From Gonocerus acuteangulatus (taxonomy: Eukaryota > Arthropoda > Insecta > Hemiptera > Coreidae), in NCBI GenBank assembly GCA_946811695.1, contig OX328125.1:100224643-100288642 (forward strand): DNA of 64,000 bases, given 5' to 3'. The position numbers and the translations under genes are program-made. Of the stretch, positions 36,092 through 47,139 are shown piece by piece (the stretch's first letter is position 1; each line of letters starts with the position of its first letter). The notes under the pieces were generated by a model. It saw nothing but the letters and a program-made list of their open reading frames with translations. It was not told the DNA's origin and searched no databases.

Positions 36092-37009
36092 TTAAATACG
36101 GTTGCAATTCTGGTAAAAATATTGTTGCTCGCCAAGTCAATGTCGTTATTGAAATTCCCAAATACCTTTAATTCATTGTTGTCTATAACTGCAAAAAAAA
36201 AAAAAATATCTTAAATTTGTTTTTATTCTTAGAGGCCCCTATTTCCTATGATAGAAGGACTATCCTCATAGAAGAGCTCATGCACCATAAAATTTGAAAC
36301 AGAAGCTTTAATAGAAAGGAAAAAAAATTGAACAAAAATATGTGAAGGTGTATTTGAAACAACAAACTATGTTTTTAAAACTTTCCTTTTGGCATAAATA
36401 ACATAAACCCTGCCCCATTTACCTACTTTTTCATTCATAAAAAAAACTCAGTTACTGATTATTAAATGAACAGGTAAACAATATAACACATTAATATTAT
36501 ATTTGTGCAACATTGAGGTTTTAGCTTTAGATGCAAAGCCCTTTAAATAAATAAATATTATATTTAAAAAAAAAAATCAATGAAAATAAAGAATATAGTT
36601 TCAGTTATAGATTATTACAACTTATAACTAATCATAACCTTAATTAAATGCCTCATTTTTATTGCTATTTTTTTATGAATATTTATTTATGGACCATATA
36701 TTTTTTTTTTTTCTTTAAAAAAATTAAACACAGGGAGTTTGGTTTGGATTTTCTTTAAAACGGTATTGCAATTAAATTATTTGGAATCATTTAACTGTAA
36801 TACCATTTTAAAATAAGGGTACTTTTTTAAATAAGTATACTTTTTATAATAAGGGTACTTTTTAAAAAATAAGGATTAATTTATTTTCCACCCCACTTTC
36901 TCTAAAAAAATGGAAAATAATTTTTTCAGCCGAGCACTCAATTTATAATCTTATATTCTCATGATTTGGACAAATATCATATAATAATTAATTTTTTTTA
37001 ATATATAAT

Positions 37010-37135
37010 ATAAAGTAGGCGTACCATGGAAGCTGGGTTACAACTATTTAATATGAAGCATGTGTAGCATGGTACGCCTGGCTACAGATATTTAATATAA
37101 ATTAGGTGTAGCATTGCACACCGGGTAACAGCTAG
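37010..37135 (+). repeat. Tandem Helitron-type 3' termini
   Basis: Three successive roughly 42-55 bp variants of 'tTTAATATnAAnnAnGTGTAGCATnG' occur, of which only the last ends in CTAG. The first two are diverged (GGCGTACCATG and GCATGGTACGCC are mutually inverted). Confidence 0.55.
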
Positions 37136-37464
37136 TACTTCATAAATAAACACTCTTTATTTAAACAAAAATACATATATACCTATTTTTTTTTAGCCTT
37201 GTTCTAAATCAAAGTATGCAATAAACTAATTAGTAAATTAAAAACTAAAACTGAACTGAAACCATATATTAAGGTCACTTTTGCTTAAATTAAACTAACT
37301 TCCATACTAAAAACAAATACTAGAACTAAAAACGATACAAATCTAAAACTAAAACTAAAAATATAACGCCAGTTTATTTTTAGTTAGAGTAAACTAATGT
37401 TAGTTTAGTAAACTAACGTTAGTTTAGTAAACTAACGTTACTTTTGCCCAATACTGAACCGCAG

Positions 37465-38220
37465 CCACCTTGGAGGAAGCTAAAGGTATTTGTGTAGTCT
37501 GGTTCGGATCAGAACAAAACTGACGCAGACCAAACGTGGACACATGGTAAACAAGACTCGATTTTCCAGTACACCTTGACGCCCTAAAGCATGCCGTCAA
37601 GATCTCATGAGAAAAAGAAGATGAAAAGACCTCTAAAAGAACCAGACACTAACGTAAAAACGTTTGCCAGATATGTTGTTTTGTGCAGAACGGATGAACA
37701 TTCCTTCACCAAATTATTTCCGTTCTTGATCAATAAGCTTTTACTTCAGAAATTTGGTAACGATTGCTTTCTATCCTAAAAATATTCCCACATTTTACTG
37801 GTTTCATCGATTTATGTTAATAAATCCCCATACGCGCAACCCTTTATGATTGTTAATACTGAATAAAACTGTATAATTTTTCTCCACGGAGATTAGCATG
37901 GAACCCGAGAGCATTGACGGATTGAAACAATAGCATTATCCAAAGCTTATCGTCCCCAATATATTTTCATTTTATGCATATTCATTAAATCCATAATTAG
38001 GAAGGCTTTTAATCGATTTGGAAAAACAAACCTTCCTTTTGTACATAAATACGAATATGGATTCTGTGTATTATTAATGAGCAGTAATCGAATACCGCCG
38101 GTCCATAATACAAAATTAATACAGCTTACCGAATATCAGGAGAGAATCAAATAACATTATCCAAAATTTGACAATGCAGATAGAGAAGATTGTAATAACT
38201 ATCATTTGAGATATTAAAAA
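37465..38220. other. No recognised feature
   Basis: Unique-looking sequence without supported ORF. Confidence 0.3.
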
Positions 38221-39145
38221 AAAGTCCGTCACGCAGGAGCTGCATAACTAAGCACTTTCCTCAGAATTTGGGTAGTGTAGACTGCTTTCCACAGCAATTT
38301 GCTTAAAATATCCTACATAAATAAAATAAAAACATGAATAGTTCTCTTTTAAATTTGTATTGAGTAACTGATCAATTATTAATTTGCTTCCAGAGTTATG
38401 TTTACACATGGTACCTATTACACTACGTAATAAATACTAAAAAACTCATATTATCGTATTTTGATCTAACGCACGAACATGATACAGTCACTCTAATGGT
38501 AGAAAGCGCTCCTTGCGGCGGCTTTGTGAACCTACATCTGGCGGGCTTTTCGATTGAAATATATTACAAATCAAACCCCCGCTTTCCGATTGACCGATTC
38601 AGCTCATTTTTACAACACTTCTTTCTCATGAATTACCCACGACCGCGTACACCGCGTTGTATACCGCGTTTCGTTACAATACAGCAGAAATTACGACCGG
38701 TATGAGTATATTACGAATTTGGGTCCGGAGTAAACCCCCCCTTCTAATGAACCGATTTAGTTTATTTTTACAACACATATTTACCTGTAGATTACCACTA
38801 CGAATGCCGAGTTTCGTCGAAATATACCAAAAATCACGGCTGGTAGTGGCGAATTGGTATTGTGGGTCCGGAGTAAACCCCCCCCCCTTCTAATGAACCG
38901 ATTTAGTTCATTTTTATATCTCACTTTTCTCTCTATATTACCACTACGAATACCAAGTTTAGTTGAAATATAACAAATATTACGGCTGATATAGTCAAAT
39001 TAGTGCTTTGGGTTCGGGGTAAACCCCCCCTTCCGGTGGACCGACTTTAGCGGTTAACGAACTCGTTCAATCGTTTGCTAATTGAATGCTACATACCAAG
39101 TTTCGTGACGCAAAAACAAAAACTCTGGCCACTATCGTGTTAACA

Positions 39146-39216
<71 letters not shown>

Positions 39217-39345
39217 TTTAACGGGGGTCCTTTTCGGTGTCTACTAGGTAGGATCGATAAAGATTTGAAGAAATTTTTCAAAAATTCCGTCATGAGTCCA
39301 ACCTCAATAGCTACTTTCCTTCGGAGGAAAGTGCTAAAAAAGAAC
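38221..39345 (+). repeat. Dispersed repeat family B, copy 3 (most complete)
   Basis: AAGTCCGTCACGCAGGAGC at the start, the three C-tract modules, GTGTTAACAGAC, the AT tract (39149-39213) and the right part to GGAAAGTGCTAAAA. It lacks the palindrome present in copy 2. Confidence 0.82.
39149..39213. repeat. (AT)n microsatellite in family B
   Basis: Pure AT tract at the conserved family B position. Confidence 0.97.
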
Positions 39346-39432
39346 TATAGCTGTGAAACGATGTCAATGGATGGTTGGGATTCGGCTAGGAGAAAATAAC
39401 GTCAAATCTTCAGGCATAAATCTATATTGGAT

Positions 39433-39463
39433 GTTTCGGCTGCACTTTGGCAGCCTTCTTCAG
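39433..39463 (-). ncRNA. Hammerhead-like core of a Penelope-type terminal repeat
   Basis: The minus strand reads CTGAAGA, then a perfect 6-bp stem GGCTGC/GCAGCC with 6-nt loop, then GAAAC. This is the CUGANGA-stem II-GAAA arrangement of hammerhead ribozymes, which are known in Penelope-like terminal repeats. Stem III and the cleavage triplet were not established, so activity is not claimed. Confidence 0.4.
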
Positions 39464-39569
39464 CTAAAAATAAATATATACACAAATTACAAGTAAGAAT
39501 AATCAGCCAGTGATGAACGTATTTTTTATAACATCATGACAATAAATTTTGAACCTATCTTATTTTCAA

Positions 39570-40164
39570 CCCTCCGTCGACCAGGTGGGGTTTAGGCGGA
39601 TCCCACGCACACTATTTCCTCCCCCCCCCTTATAGCCACCGTACTCTACCTTCCTGCTTTTTGAGCAGCTTCCTAATCAGTAGTGCTCCGCGGTGATCGG
39701 CAGTGTCAACTCACTCATAAAGGATAGTCCAGGCCTCAAATTGATTATTTTTTGTTGAAAAACGGCTTTGAGGTCTGAGTGGACCCCACGTGGGCTTCCA
39801 TGATACGTTTTTATTTTTTTAATATTTACATGTATTTTATTTTTTCAATTTAATTCGTTTGCATCATGGTAGTATTAGGTATCAAGATAAAACTGAATTC
39901 GTCGAATATTACAATCTGACGAAAGGATTCCATTTTCCTGTGTTATTGTCTTTCTGTAATGCAATTTCAAATCCTACAACCACAATTTTGGAACCTGAGA
40001 CTCCATATTTGGAGGGCATCTTCACAGACACCTAAAAATTTATTGAATATTTTTTGAAGTTAGTCTTGCTAACAGTCCAGCACGTTACTATCATAAATGT
40101 AAGTGGGGTCCTGGTGGACCCCGCGTGGGCGCCGGTGTAACTCTCTCACGTGGTCGACGGAGGA
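39570..40164. mobile_element. piggyBac-type MITE, about 595 bp
   Basis: CCCTCCGTCGACCAGGTG at left and CACGTGGTCGACGGAGGA at right are inverted. The right flank is TTAA, the left flank TCAA (one change). The interior has repeated GTGGGGTCC and TGGACCCC blocks arranged as palindromes. Confidence 0.7.
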
Positions 40165-40168
40165 TTAA

Positions 40169-40571
40169 GAATTGAACACCAGGTAGATAGGTTATAGATA
40201 CAAAATGTGGTTGTCAGTAAGAAAAAGTAAAACTATTAACAGAGATGTAAAGGTAAACAAAATGCAGAAAGACATAATTATACAGAAACAACTGGCCGCA
40301 TGAGCGCACAAGTTATATCTTAAAAAATTGCTCATAGTAAGAAAAAACAATATATTCTGAATGTGAAAATAATATATACTAATAAATACATTGATACGTA
40401 CCACTAAAAATTGCCTAGGGGGAGGTAGGAAGACCATGAAGACAGTTAGGTGACCATGGTTACATGTTGGGAAAGGATGCTACTACACTGGGGTTTTATA
40501 GTTAGGGAGGGACAGGGGGGATGAAAGGAGGGAATTGCTGGTTGTAAAAGGTGTTAATGTGGATTTACACA
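40169..40571. other. No recognised feature
   Basis: AT-rich, then a G-rich stretch. No supported gene. Confidence 0.3.
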
Positions 40572-40579
40572 TTATACAG

Positions 40580-41061
40580 CAGTGTAGGGCACAAATCAAC
40601 TATACGATTGGCAAATCGATTAAATTTTACTTCAATCATAGGATACAATAAGTTAATCACAACTCGAGTAAATCATTAATCATATATAGTCATCAATCAA
40701 TCGTTCCTCGTCAATCATGGATATTCTGTACTAATGATTGACATGACTAACTTGTTTACACACGCTATCTATACATTGGGCTTTGGAATTCCTTCATGAA
40801 CCAGTTAATCATCAATCATAAATCAACGCCTTTTTTATTCGTTAATCATTAATCCGAGTAAGATTAATCAGTAACCATCAATCATTAGTCAAAGCATATT
40901 TTAATCATCAATCATCAATCATACGCTAAAGAGCAGTTAGTCGTCACTCATTAGTCTTGGAGAAATATGATTGATCAATCATCAATCGTTACTCACATTC
41001 CAAATAATCATTTAATCAGTAGTCATTAGTCATGAAATTAATCAGAGTTTGCCCTACTCTG
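40580..41061. mobile_element. hAT MITE with perfect TSD and many AATCATCAAT motifs
   Basis: Ends CAGTGTAGGGCACAAATC and GAGTTTGCCCTACTCTG (inverse CAGAGTAGGGCAAACTC). The flanking duplication TTATACAG is perfect (40572-40579, 41062-41069). The interior is built of irregular TTAATCATCAATCAT-like motifs in both orientations. Confidence 0.9.
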
Positions 41062-41069
41062 TTATACAG

Positions 41070-42518
41070 TCCACCGGCATTACGTATGGGATGACCTGAT
41101 AGATATAAGATTTTTTTTCAAATCCATTGTCTAACTAAAAATCCAAAATTCAGGATTATTTAAAATTAAATCCAGCTCGAGTTTGCTCACACATGTACGA
41201 CCCATGTTCTGTTCAGCGTAAAAAACAAACCATTATCTAAGGGAAAAATTCAGTGATGAGCAACGAGCTAAAATAGTTTGTTAAGTTTTGATTTCACCAA
41301 AGTTTTCAATGTTAAGTAAGATAGAAGGACTTAACTACGCGTGTTTACATAAAAATGAATAACATATAATGCTCAGTTATAATGCATGACATTTTTACAT
41401 AATTACAATTTTGATAAATTAATTTTTCTATTAATAATTAAATTGTCCCTTGACGTCAGTGATAGAGATATTACTGACGTCACTGCACATGATCTCCAAG
41501 AATAGTAAAGTCTACAGTCTCCTTGGACTAGGAGCTGTAACCTTCCTGGACGAGTAGCCAAAAGAAAACAGTTTATAAGTTACTAGAAGCCCAAGGAACT
41601 TCTATGAGGTAAAAAAATGAACTGACGGGTTGTTGCTTCCATTGAGAACATTACTATCCAATGTCCAAGGTTTCAACAACTACATAACACTTCCCGCACT
41701 CTATTCAATCAATTTGTGAGTAGTACACAGATGAAAACACTGAGCCGTTAGCTGAGCACATTTACACATTACAATATCCCGCCAAAACTTATTTATATTG
41801 ATCGATACGGGCTGGAGGCGCCAGACGGTAGGAGATTCAAATATAATTGTGTATCTGTTGCTACAAGTTTAGCGAAACAGCATTTCGCTATTCGCACTCA
41901 CCGCCTCTCATATAGATTTTATCTCCGATTAAAGTTACACTACAGTGTAGTGAAAAAAAAAAATGAAGGAGTATGAATTGACTAACATGTCAAAAGTAAT
42001 GACAGAAAAAATATTTAAAAAAACAAATAAATAAATAAAAAACAATTTAAAAAAATAAAAGAAAGTAATAAAAAATAATAAAAAAATATATACATTTTTT
42101 ATGTGTGTCTGTGTGTTTTTATTTCTTTTATTTACGGACATTTGAATCTGGTTCTTATATCTATGCAAATTTTTAATAACAATAATTTTTTCCAGAGCAA
42201 GATTCTAACAAATACAACATTAGAAACACAACTCTATCTCAAACAGACAATACAGAAAACACATCCTAACATTAAACTTGCCAATTTAATTATACTCGTA
42301 AGGCGGAGAAGACCAAGCTGTTTTCTGCCCTTAAACCACCAACCCAACCTACACTACAGTGTATACGCTTAATACAGCATCATACGCTTAATACACTCAT
42401 AAAGTCAATATATTGCATTATATTACAAAATATCGCCTAATTAGTTCGGATTAGCAGTACTTTACTGTAAAACCAAATCACGCCTAGGAAATGATTTTTT
42501 AAATCTTTTTGTAAGTGA
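41070..42518. other. No recognised gene
   Basis: Mostly AT-rich. Contains an A-rich low-complexity block at about 41945-42090. Confidence 0.35.
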
Positions 42519-43670
42519 TCTACTATATATTTGTCAAATACCACTCACTCACTCATCTATCAACGCCCAGCCCAAACCGCTCGACAGAAAATTTTGAAAT
42601 TTTGGATGGACACTCCCTGTATAACGTAGGCGCTCGCTAAGAAAGGATTTTTTGATATTCGTATTTTTAAGCATTTTTAGGGGGGTTTAAAGTTTGAGTT
42701 GGTTAGAGAAGGCAAGCCTAGGCAGCCTGCGGTGCTAGGACGATAAAGAACAGCTGTTACCTTACATTATCTATCTCATAGTTTTATTTCTAATTGAGGT
42801 TAATTTCAACTATGATGGCAGACCTTGAATTACTAGAAATTAACTGTCCCTCATAGAGTTTTAATTGCGTTTCTTTTCTGCCTGTCCCCGTCAGATAGGC
42901 CTGCCATATTTTTGGAGAGTTAAACCGAGACACATTAATATGGGATGGGCATACCAGAGGGGGGGATAAAAAGAGTACAAATTATAAGCAAAATGGTTGG
43001 TGAGTTTTAAGCCTAGCAACTAACGGGAAGGGGGAATCCTAAACTGTTAGTCTACCCAAACCTTAAAAATAAGAACGGAACTTTTTTTGCTACTTGATTT
43101 TCTTAAAACAATCTCCCAGCCAAATAGTAGTGTCTGGCAGCTGACAGCGCTGTGCAGGTAGTTCCAGCGTTTTACAGTTAGATTACTTCTGATTTTGTTT
43201 GACACTGTGAGCAGTAGTAAAAATGTTAATTGTAGAAAAGTAACCGATTTAAAAAAGATTCTTATAAACATGAATTCATTACTTTTTACATCTTACAGCC
43301 TTTTCCGGGACATTAATAAAATTGGGCGGGCACCGAAACAATTGCAAAATACCGGGACAGTCCCGGTCAAACCGTGATGTATGGCATATCCTTAGGTTTT
43401 CCAGGCGAAGTAATAATATCCGGAACCCTTGCACAGCCTCCTCGCCTATAACCTTGGTAATACTCGTATATATATTGGATGTTACCATATGACTTCTTGG
43501 AAACATAAACTTTTAAATTTTAACGCCCATTGAATAAAATATAGTATGACGGGAACCGTGCTGTAATAAACTACACAGAATTGTATAGTATCGTAATTTT
43601 TAATGAAACATTATTTAACGCAATAAAATAACTACTTATCTGCCGTGACGAAGCACGGGTATTCAGCTAG
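42519..43670 (+). mobile_element. Non-autonomous Helitron, 1.15 kb
   Basis: 5' end A|TCTACTATATATTTGTC. The 3' end has the hairpin CCGTG-n6-CACGG followed by GGTATTCAGCTAG|T. Termini and A|T site are canonical. A second copy, minus strand and decayed, is at 55013-55586, and homology continues in the interior (for example CCTTGCACAGCCTCCTC). Confidence 0.8.
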
Positions 43671-44116
43671 TTATATATACAACTACAAATATACCACATC
43701 CATATAAAACTGAACGACCGGTTTCTTTCTAGCCTACATAGTTGTCCAGAACTTTCGGATTGCCTAGCGGAGTGAACTATAAAAGCACGCTTTCCTCTCT
43801 AAATAAACGAACGGGAACTGTGGAAACGTCAAAAAACTGAAAGAACATTTATAAATAATCCAAGTTAAAGTGCGGAACACATTCTCTGTGAGATGCTTTA
43901 AACAAACGTGGAATACAACAGAAATATCTTCATAAATTAATCCGAGGTAGCAGTAAAGGATTACAAAGAGCTAGAAGATCCTGCGGTTTCCTAACAACAC
44001 CTGAGCCAAATTGGAACATAATTGGAACGAGATACAACACTCAATTTCTCACCCTCTCTCTCTCTGCCTATCTCAATGTAATAAATACACTCGGTTATAA
44101 ATGGGAGCCAAATTTC
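43671..44116. other. No recognised feature
   Basis: No supported gene or repeat. Confidence 0.3.
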
Positions 44117-44124
44117 TTTTCGAT

Positions 44125-44632
44125 CTATGTTGGGCAAAATCAAAAACCAAAACAAAAATTGATAGTTCATTCACTTTTTAGAATAAACTAAATATGAACT
44201 AAAAAATTTGAAACTAAAAAAAAAACATTTAAAAATAAATTAATAATGGATATTTGTTAAAACTAAATCATTGAGAATTCTTTAAAAACTGAATTAAAGC
44301 TTTATTTGAGTTTAGTTTTTACAAAAATAACGTAAATTACTGTAAATCATATGCTATTTCGATAATTATGAGTCAAAGTATGGAATAAACGAATTAGTGA
44401 ATTAAAAACTAAAATCATAAATTAATGTCAATTTTGCTTAAATTAAACTAATTACCATACTAAAAACGCACAATATAAGCTATAAACAACAATGCATTAA
44501 GGAAATACTCCAACAAAAGATTAATAATTTTACAAATCTAAAACTAATACTAATAATATAACGTGAGTTAATTTTTAGTTAGAATGAATTAACGTTAGTT
44601 TAGAAAACTAACGTTAGTTTTTCCCAATACTG
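44125..44632. mobile_element. hAT MITE, 508 bp (uninterrupted relative of 32456-37456)
   Basis: Ends CTATGTTGGGCAAAA and TTTTTCCCAATACTG, flanked by TTTTCGAT and TTTTCAAT (8-bp duplication, one mismatch). Interior collinear with both halves of the split copy; rich in AACTAAA and AACTAACGTTAGTTT. Confidence 0.88.
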
Positions 44633-44885
44633 TTTTCAATACTGCAATCACAATAGACTTGATTTAGATAAAAACCGCAACTGCATCCGTTCTAAATAAT
44701 TGTTTAAATATACCTGCCTTGGATATGTAAGAAACATTTTAGAAATTGAAATAATTTTACAAAACATTAGAGGTCATCTGATTAAATTCCCCGTAATACA
44801 TCTCAAAATTGATCTATTTTGAGTTGACGCCACAACCACAAAAATAAATAAGCCCTTTTCAATCACTGTTCTTAGTCTATGTATT

Positions 44886-45110
44886 TACAATCAAGTCGGT
44901 AGAGCCCGCGATGGCCTACAATCAAGTCGGTAGAGCCCGCGATGGCCTACAATCAAGTCGGTAGAGCCCGCGATGGCCTACAATCAGGTCGGTAGAGCCC
45001 GCGATGGCCTACAATCAAGTCGGTAGAGCCCGCGATGGCCTACAATTAAGTCGGTAGAGCCCGCGATGGCCTACAATCAAGTCGGTAGAGCCCGCGATGG
45101 CCTATAATCA
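44886..45110. repeat. 31-bp minisatellite, 7 copies
   Basis: Unit TACAATCAAGTCGGTAGAGC plus CCGCGATGGCC, near-perfect, ending at 'tataatcaagtgaa'. GC-rich against an AT-rich background. Confidence 0.96.
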
Positions 45111-45270
45111 AGTGAAAAGGGTGTCTTAGCGAGCCAAAAACTCACAGATTCTGCTAAATTGTATAATAATAATAATCTGTTTTAAATTAATTAACATTTA
45201 ATAGTATTCTTTTAGATTATTTTGTTTTTTCAGTGTTTCTATTTAATTTACTAACTTATTAATAATTAAT

Positions 45271-45624
45271 AGGGGCGAGGTTAGCTCAGTGGTAGAGCAC
45301 TGGACTAATAAGCTGGAGGCCTGAGTTCAAATCCCGAGCAAGCACTAAAGATTTTTTCTTCTAGTGTCTTCGTTCACCGGTTGAATTCGGCCTCCCTGAC
45401 CGTCCCTAGGCCAACCCAGCCTTTAATTAATTTAATAATGGGTACCTTGGTTGGTGCTAATGACTCTAGCAGTCGAAGCAGCCAAGGGGAAAATCAGGCG
45501 GCCGGAGCATAGTACTGACCACACTATCTCCCTAGTGTTCCGTATGGTCATGAATCAGATACCTCTATAGTATCTGCCCCTCAGGGCCCTCGTGGCCTGT
45601 TACGGGACTGATTTTTTTTTTTTT
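45271..45624 (+). mobile_element. tRNA-derived SINE with oligo(T) tail and 11-bp TSD
   Basis: The head resembles tRNA: A box TTAGCTCAGTGGTAGAGCA, an anticodon loop like CTAATAA (Ile-type) and B box GAGTTCAAATCCCGA. Acceptor and anticodon stems no longer pair. The body includes GGAGCATAGTACTGACCACA, and the end is GTTACGGGACTGA followed by about 14 T. Flanked by TAATAATTAAT (45260-45270 and 45625-45635). The T-tail on the same strand as the pol III boxes is unusual. Confidence 0.82.
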
Positions 45625-45635
45625 TAATAATTAAT

Positions 45636-45940
45636 GGTTATATTTTACTTGGGTAGGAATGGAAGAGCATAAAAACGTTATGCAAACTTCATGCTGCTAA
45701 ACACTACTAAATAACGTAATAAAGTTTAATGTCGCTAGTAAATACAATACCAAAGTTGTGAACAGCATAGCAGTAAATATTTTATACTTCTTAATTATTT
45801 TCATTAATCTGTTAAATTACTTTTGTTTTATATTCTCTTTCAAAGTTTTATGTATATACTTATAATTGTGGACATTTAAATTTATTTTGTTTGTTGTTTA
45901 AATCGGAGAACATCCTCTTCATTGCGGAGCTCGTAAAATA
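45636..45940. other. No recognised feature
   Basis: AT-rich, no supported gene. Confidence 0.3.
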
Positions 45941-46201
45941 ACATATCGATGGCCTAGAATGAAAACCTCGTATCTAAAAAAAAACTTTAATAACTTTTAT
46001 ACGTTATTAGATGGGTAACATTCTATTTGATAATCCTTGAGTGTCAAAGAAACTCTATCTTACTCGTCCTGGACTATATCGACGAAGAAGCAAACCTTAC
46101 GGGCTTCTCAATAACCATAATATCTATCTAATTAGGTATAAAAGTTAATTAATTTTATTTTTACGAGGATACGAGGTTTTCATTCTAGGCCATCGATATG
46201 T
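45941..46201. mobile_element. MITE with about 33-bp near-perfect TIRs
   Basis: Left ATATCGATGGCCTAGAATGA through CCTCGTATC is matched exactly in inverse at the right end (46168-46200). The 190-bp interior is non-coding. Superfamily not assigned. Confidence 0.85.
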
Positions 46202-46429
46202 ACAAAAAATAAATAAAAGAGATAAAGATTGGTTGATAATTCCTTTTAAGTAAGTCTTGGATGTGTATGTGTGTAAATTAAAAAAAAAAAAAAGTGACCT
46301 AAAAAAGGGTACTATTATCCATTATTATTATTACATTTTCTTTAATATTTTGAAGCAATTCAACCACTATTGGGTAACTCATGGCGCATGGTCAGTATCA
46401 TCGAAGGCAAAGATAACGCTGAAAGCCTA

Positions 46430-46490
46430 GCTTAGTGGCCCGCATTTGGTGACTGGCTGCCAGGTCTATGATGGTCTATAATCGTTACCT
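46430..46490 (-). mobile_element. Fragment of the SINE present at 49604-49875
   Basis: TAGTGGCCCGCATTTGGTGA and CTGGCTGCCAGGTCTATGA are the reverse complement of the 49.68-49.72 kb segment. Confidence 0.65.
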
Positions 46491-46930
46491 TTCACGTACA
46501 GCGATTTCCCAACCGTTTTCAAGTTATTTAATAAGATATATGGAAATCCCTAAACTGATCATGTCTTTTAATCTTCTAACTTTAATTGTTTAAATGAATA
46601 TCAAAGGTATGGAACAATTTTTAACTCAATTGAAAATTTATTCTGAATACTAGAACCGAAAATTATTTAGAAAAACTAGTTTTATCCACTTTTATCCAAA
46701 ACGTTTACAGAGATATTGCATTGAAAATGGTTTAAATGGGTTCCCTACGCTAGAAAACCTGTGAAACGTGCACGTGAAAGTCTATTAAGGAAAAACGCTA
46801 AGCGTACACACAACTGTATTTAAATTTGGTAAGACAAAACTTTGTCTGATTCGGAATGTCGAGTTCGTTAATTAGCAGAATCCGTCTACTAGATATTTTA
46901 AATATGGCGTAAATCACTCGGGGAAAAATA

Positions 46931-46983
<53 letters not shown>

Positions 46984-47110
46984 TATAAACAAATTGGAAC
47001 ATATTTGTTCTGAAATTAAGACATTTCTTATGGGAACCTCCGGGTTGTAAAGTCAACGTCATAAGCGTGGTTTCTCCCTATGGAGGGAGGAAGCAAACGT
47101 GCTAAATAAA
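46491..47110. repeat. Family C, copy 3, with AT microsatellite
   Basis: Shares 'ttgaaaatggttt' and, on the reverse strand, GACGGATTCTGC with TTAACGAACTCG. After the AT tract (46932-46977) comes the GGAGGGAGG box near 47085. Confidence 0.5.
46932..46988. repeat. (AT)n microsatellite
   Basis: TA tract with one C. Confidence 0.95.
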
Positions 47111-47139
47111 TACAGCAAAAATATAAGGAGTGAATGTAA

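Larger units (their letters stand above)
32792..37135 (+). mobile_element. Probable Helitron nested in the hAT MITE
   Basis: 5' end A|TCTATATATATAAAAATC. The 3' end is a hairpin GGTGT-n8-ACACC followed by GGGTAACAGCTAG|T. This gives the TC...CTAG termini, subterminal hairpin and A|T insertion site expected for Helitrons. The interior contains a copia remnant and a fold-back element and no recognisable Rep/helicase, so this would be a non-autonomous carrier. The termini are seen directly; that they belong to one element is inferred. Confidence 0.55.
32456..37456. mobile_element. hAT MITE interrupted by a nested 4.5 kb insertion
   Basis: Ends CAATGTTGGGAAAA and TTTTGCCCAATACTG are inverted hAT-type termini. 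They are flanked by a perfect 8-bp duplication AACCGCAG (32448-32455 and 37457-37464). The intact relative at 44125-44632 is 508 bp. Here the same sequence is split: the left half runs to about 32696 and the right half resumes about 37209. Confidence 0.88.

Noticed and set aside
41938..42363. TIR element between two ACTACAGTGTAGT motifs
   Set aside because: Only about 10 bp match in inverse, with no clear target duplication.
45271..45345. Functional tRNA-Ile gene
   Set aside because: Anticodon and acceptor stems do not pair, and the sequence continues into a SINE body with a TSD.
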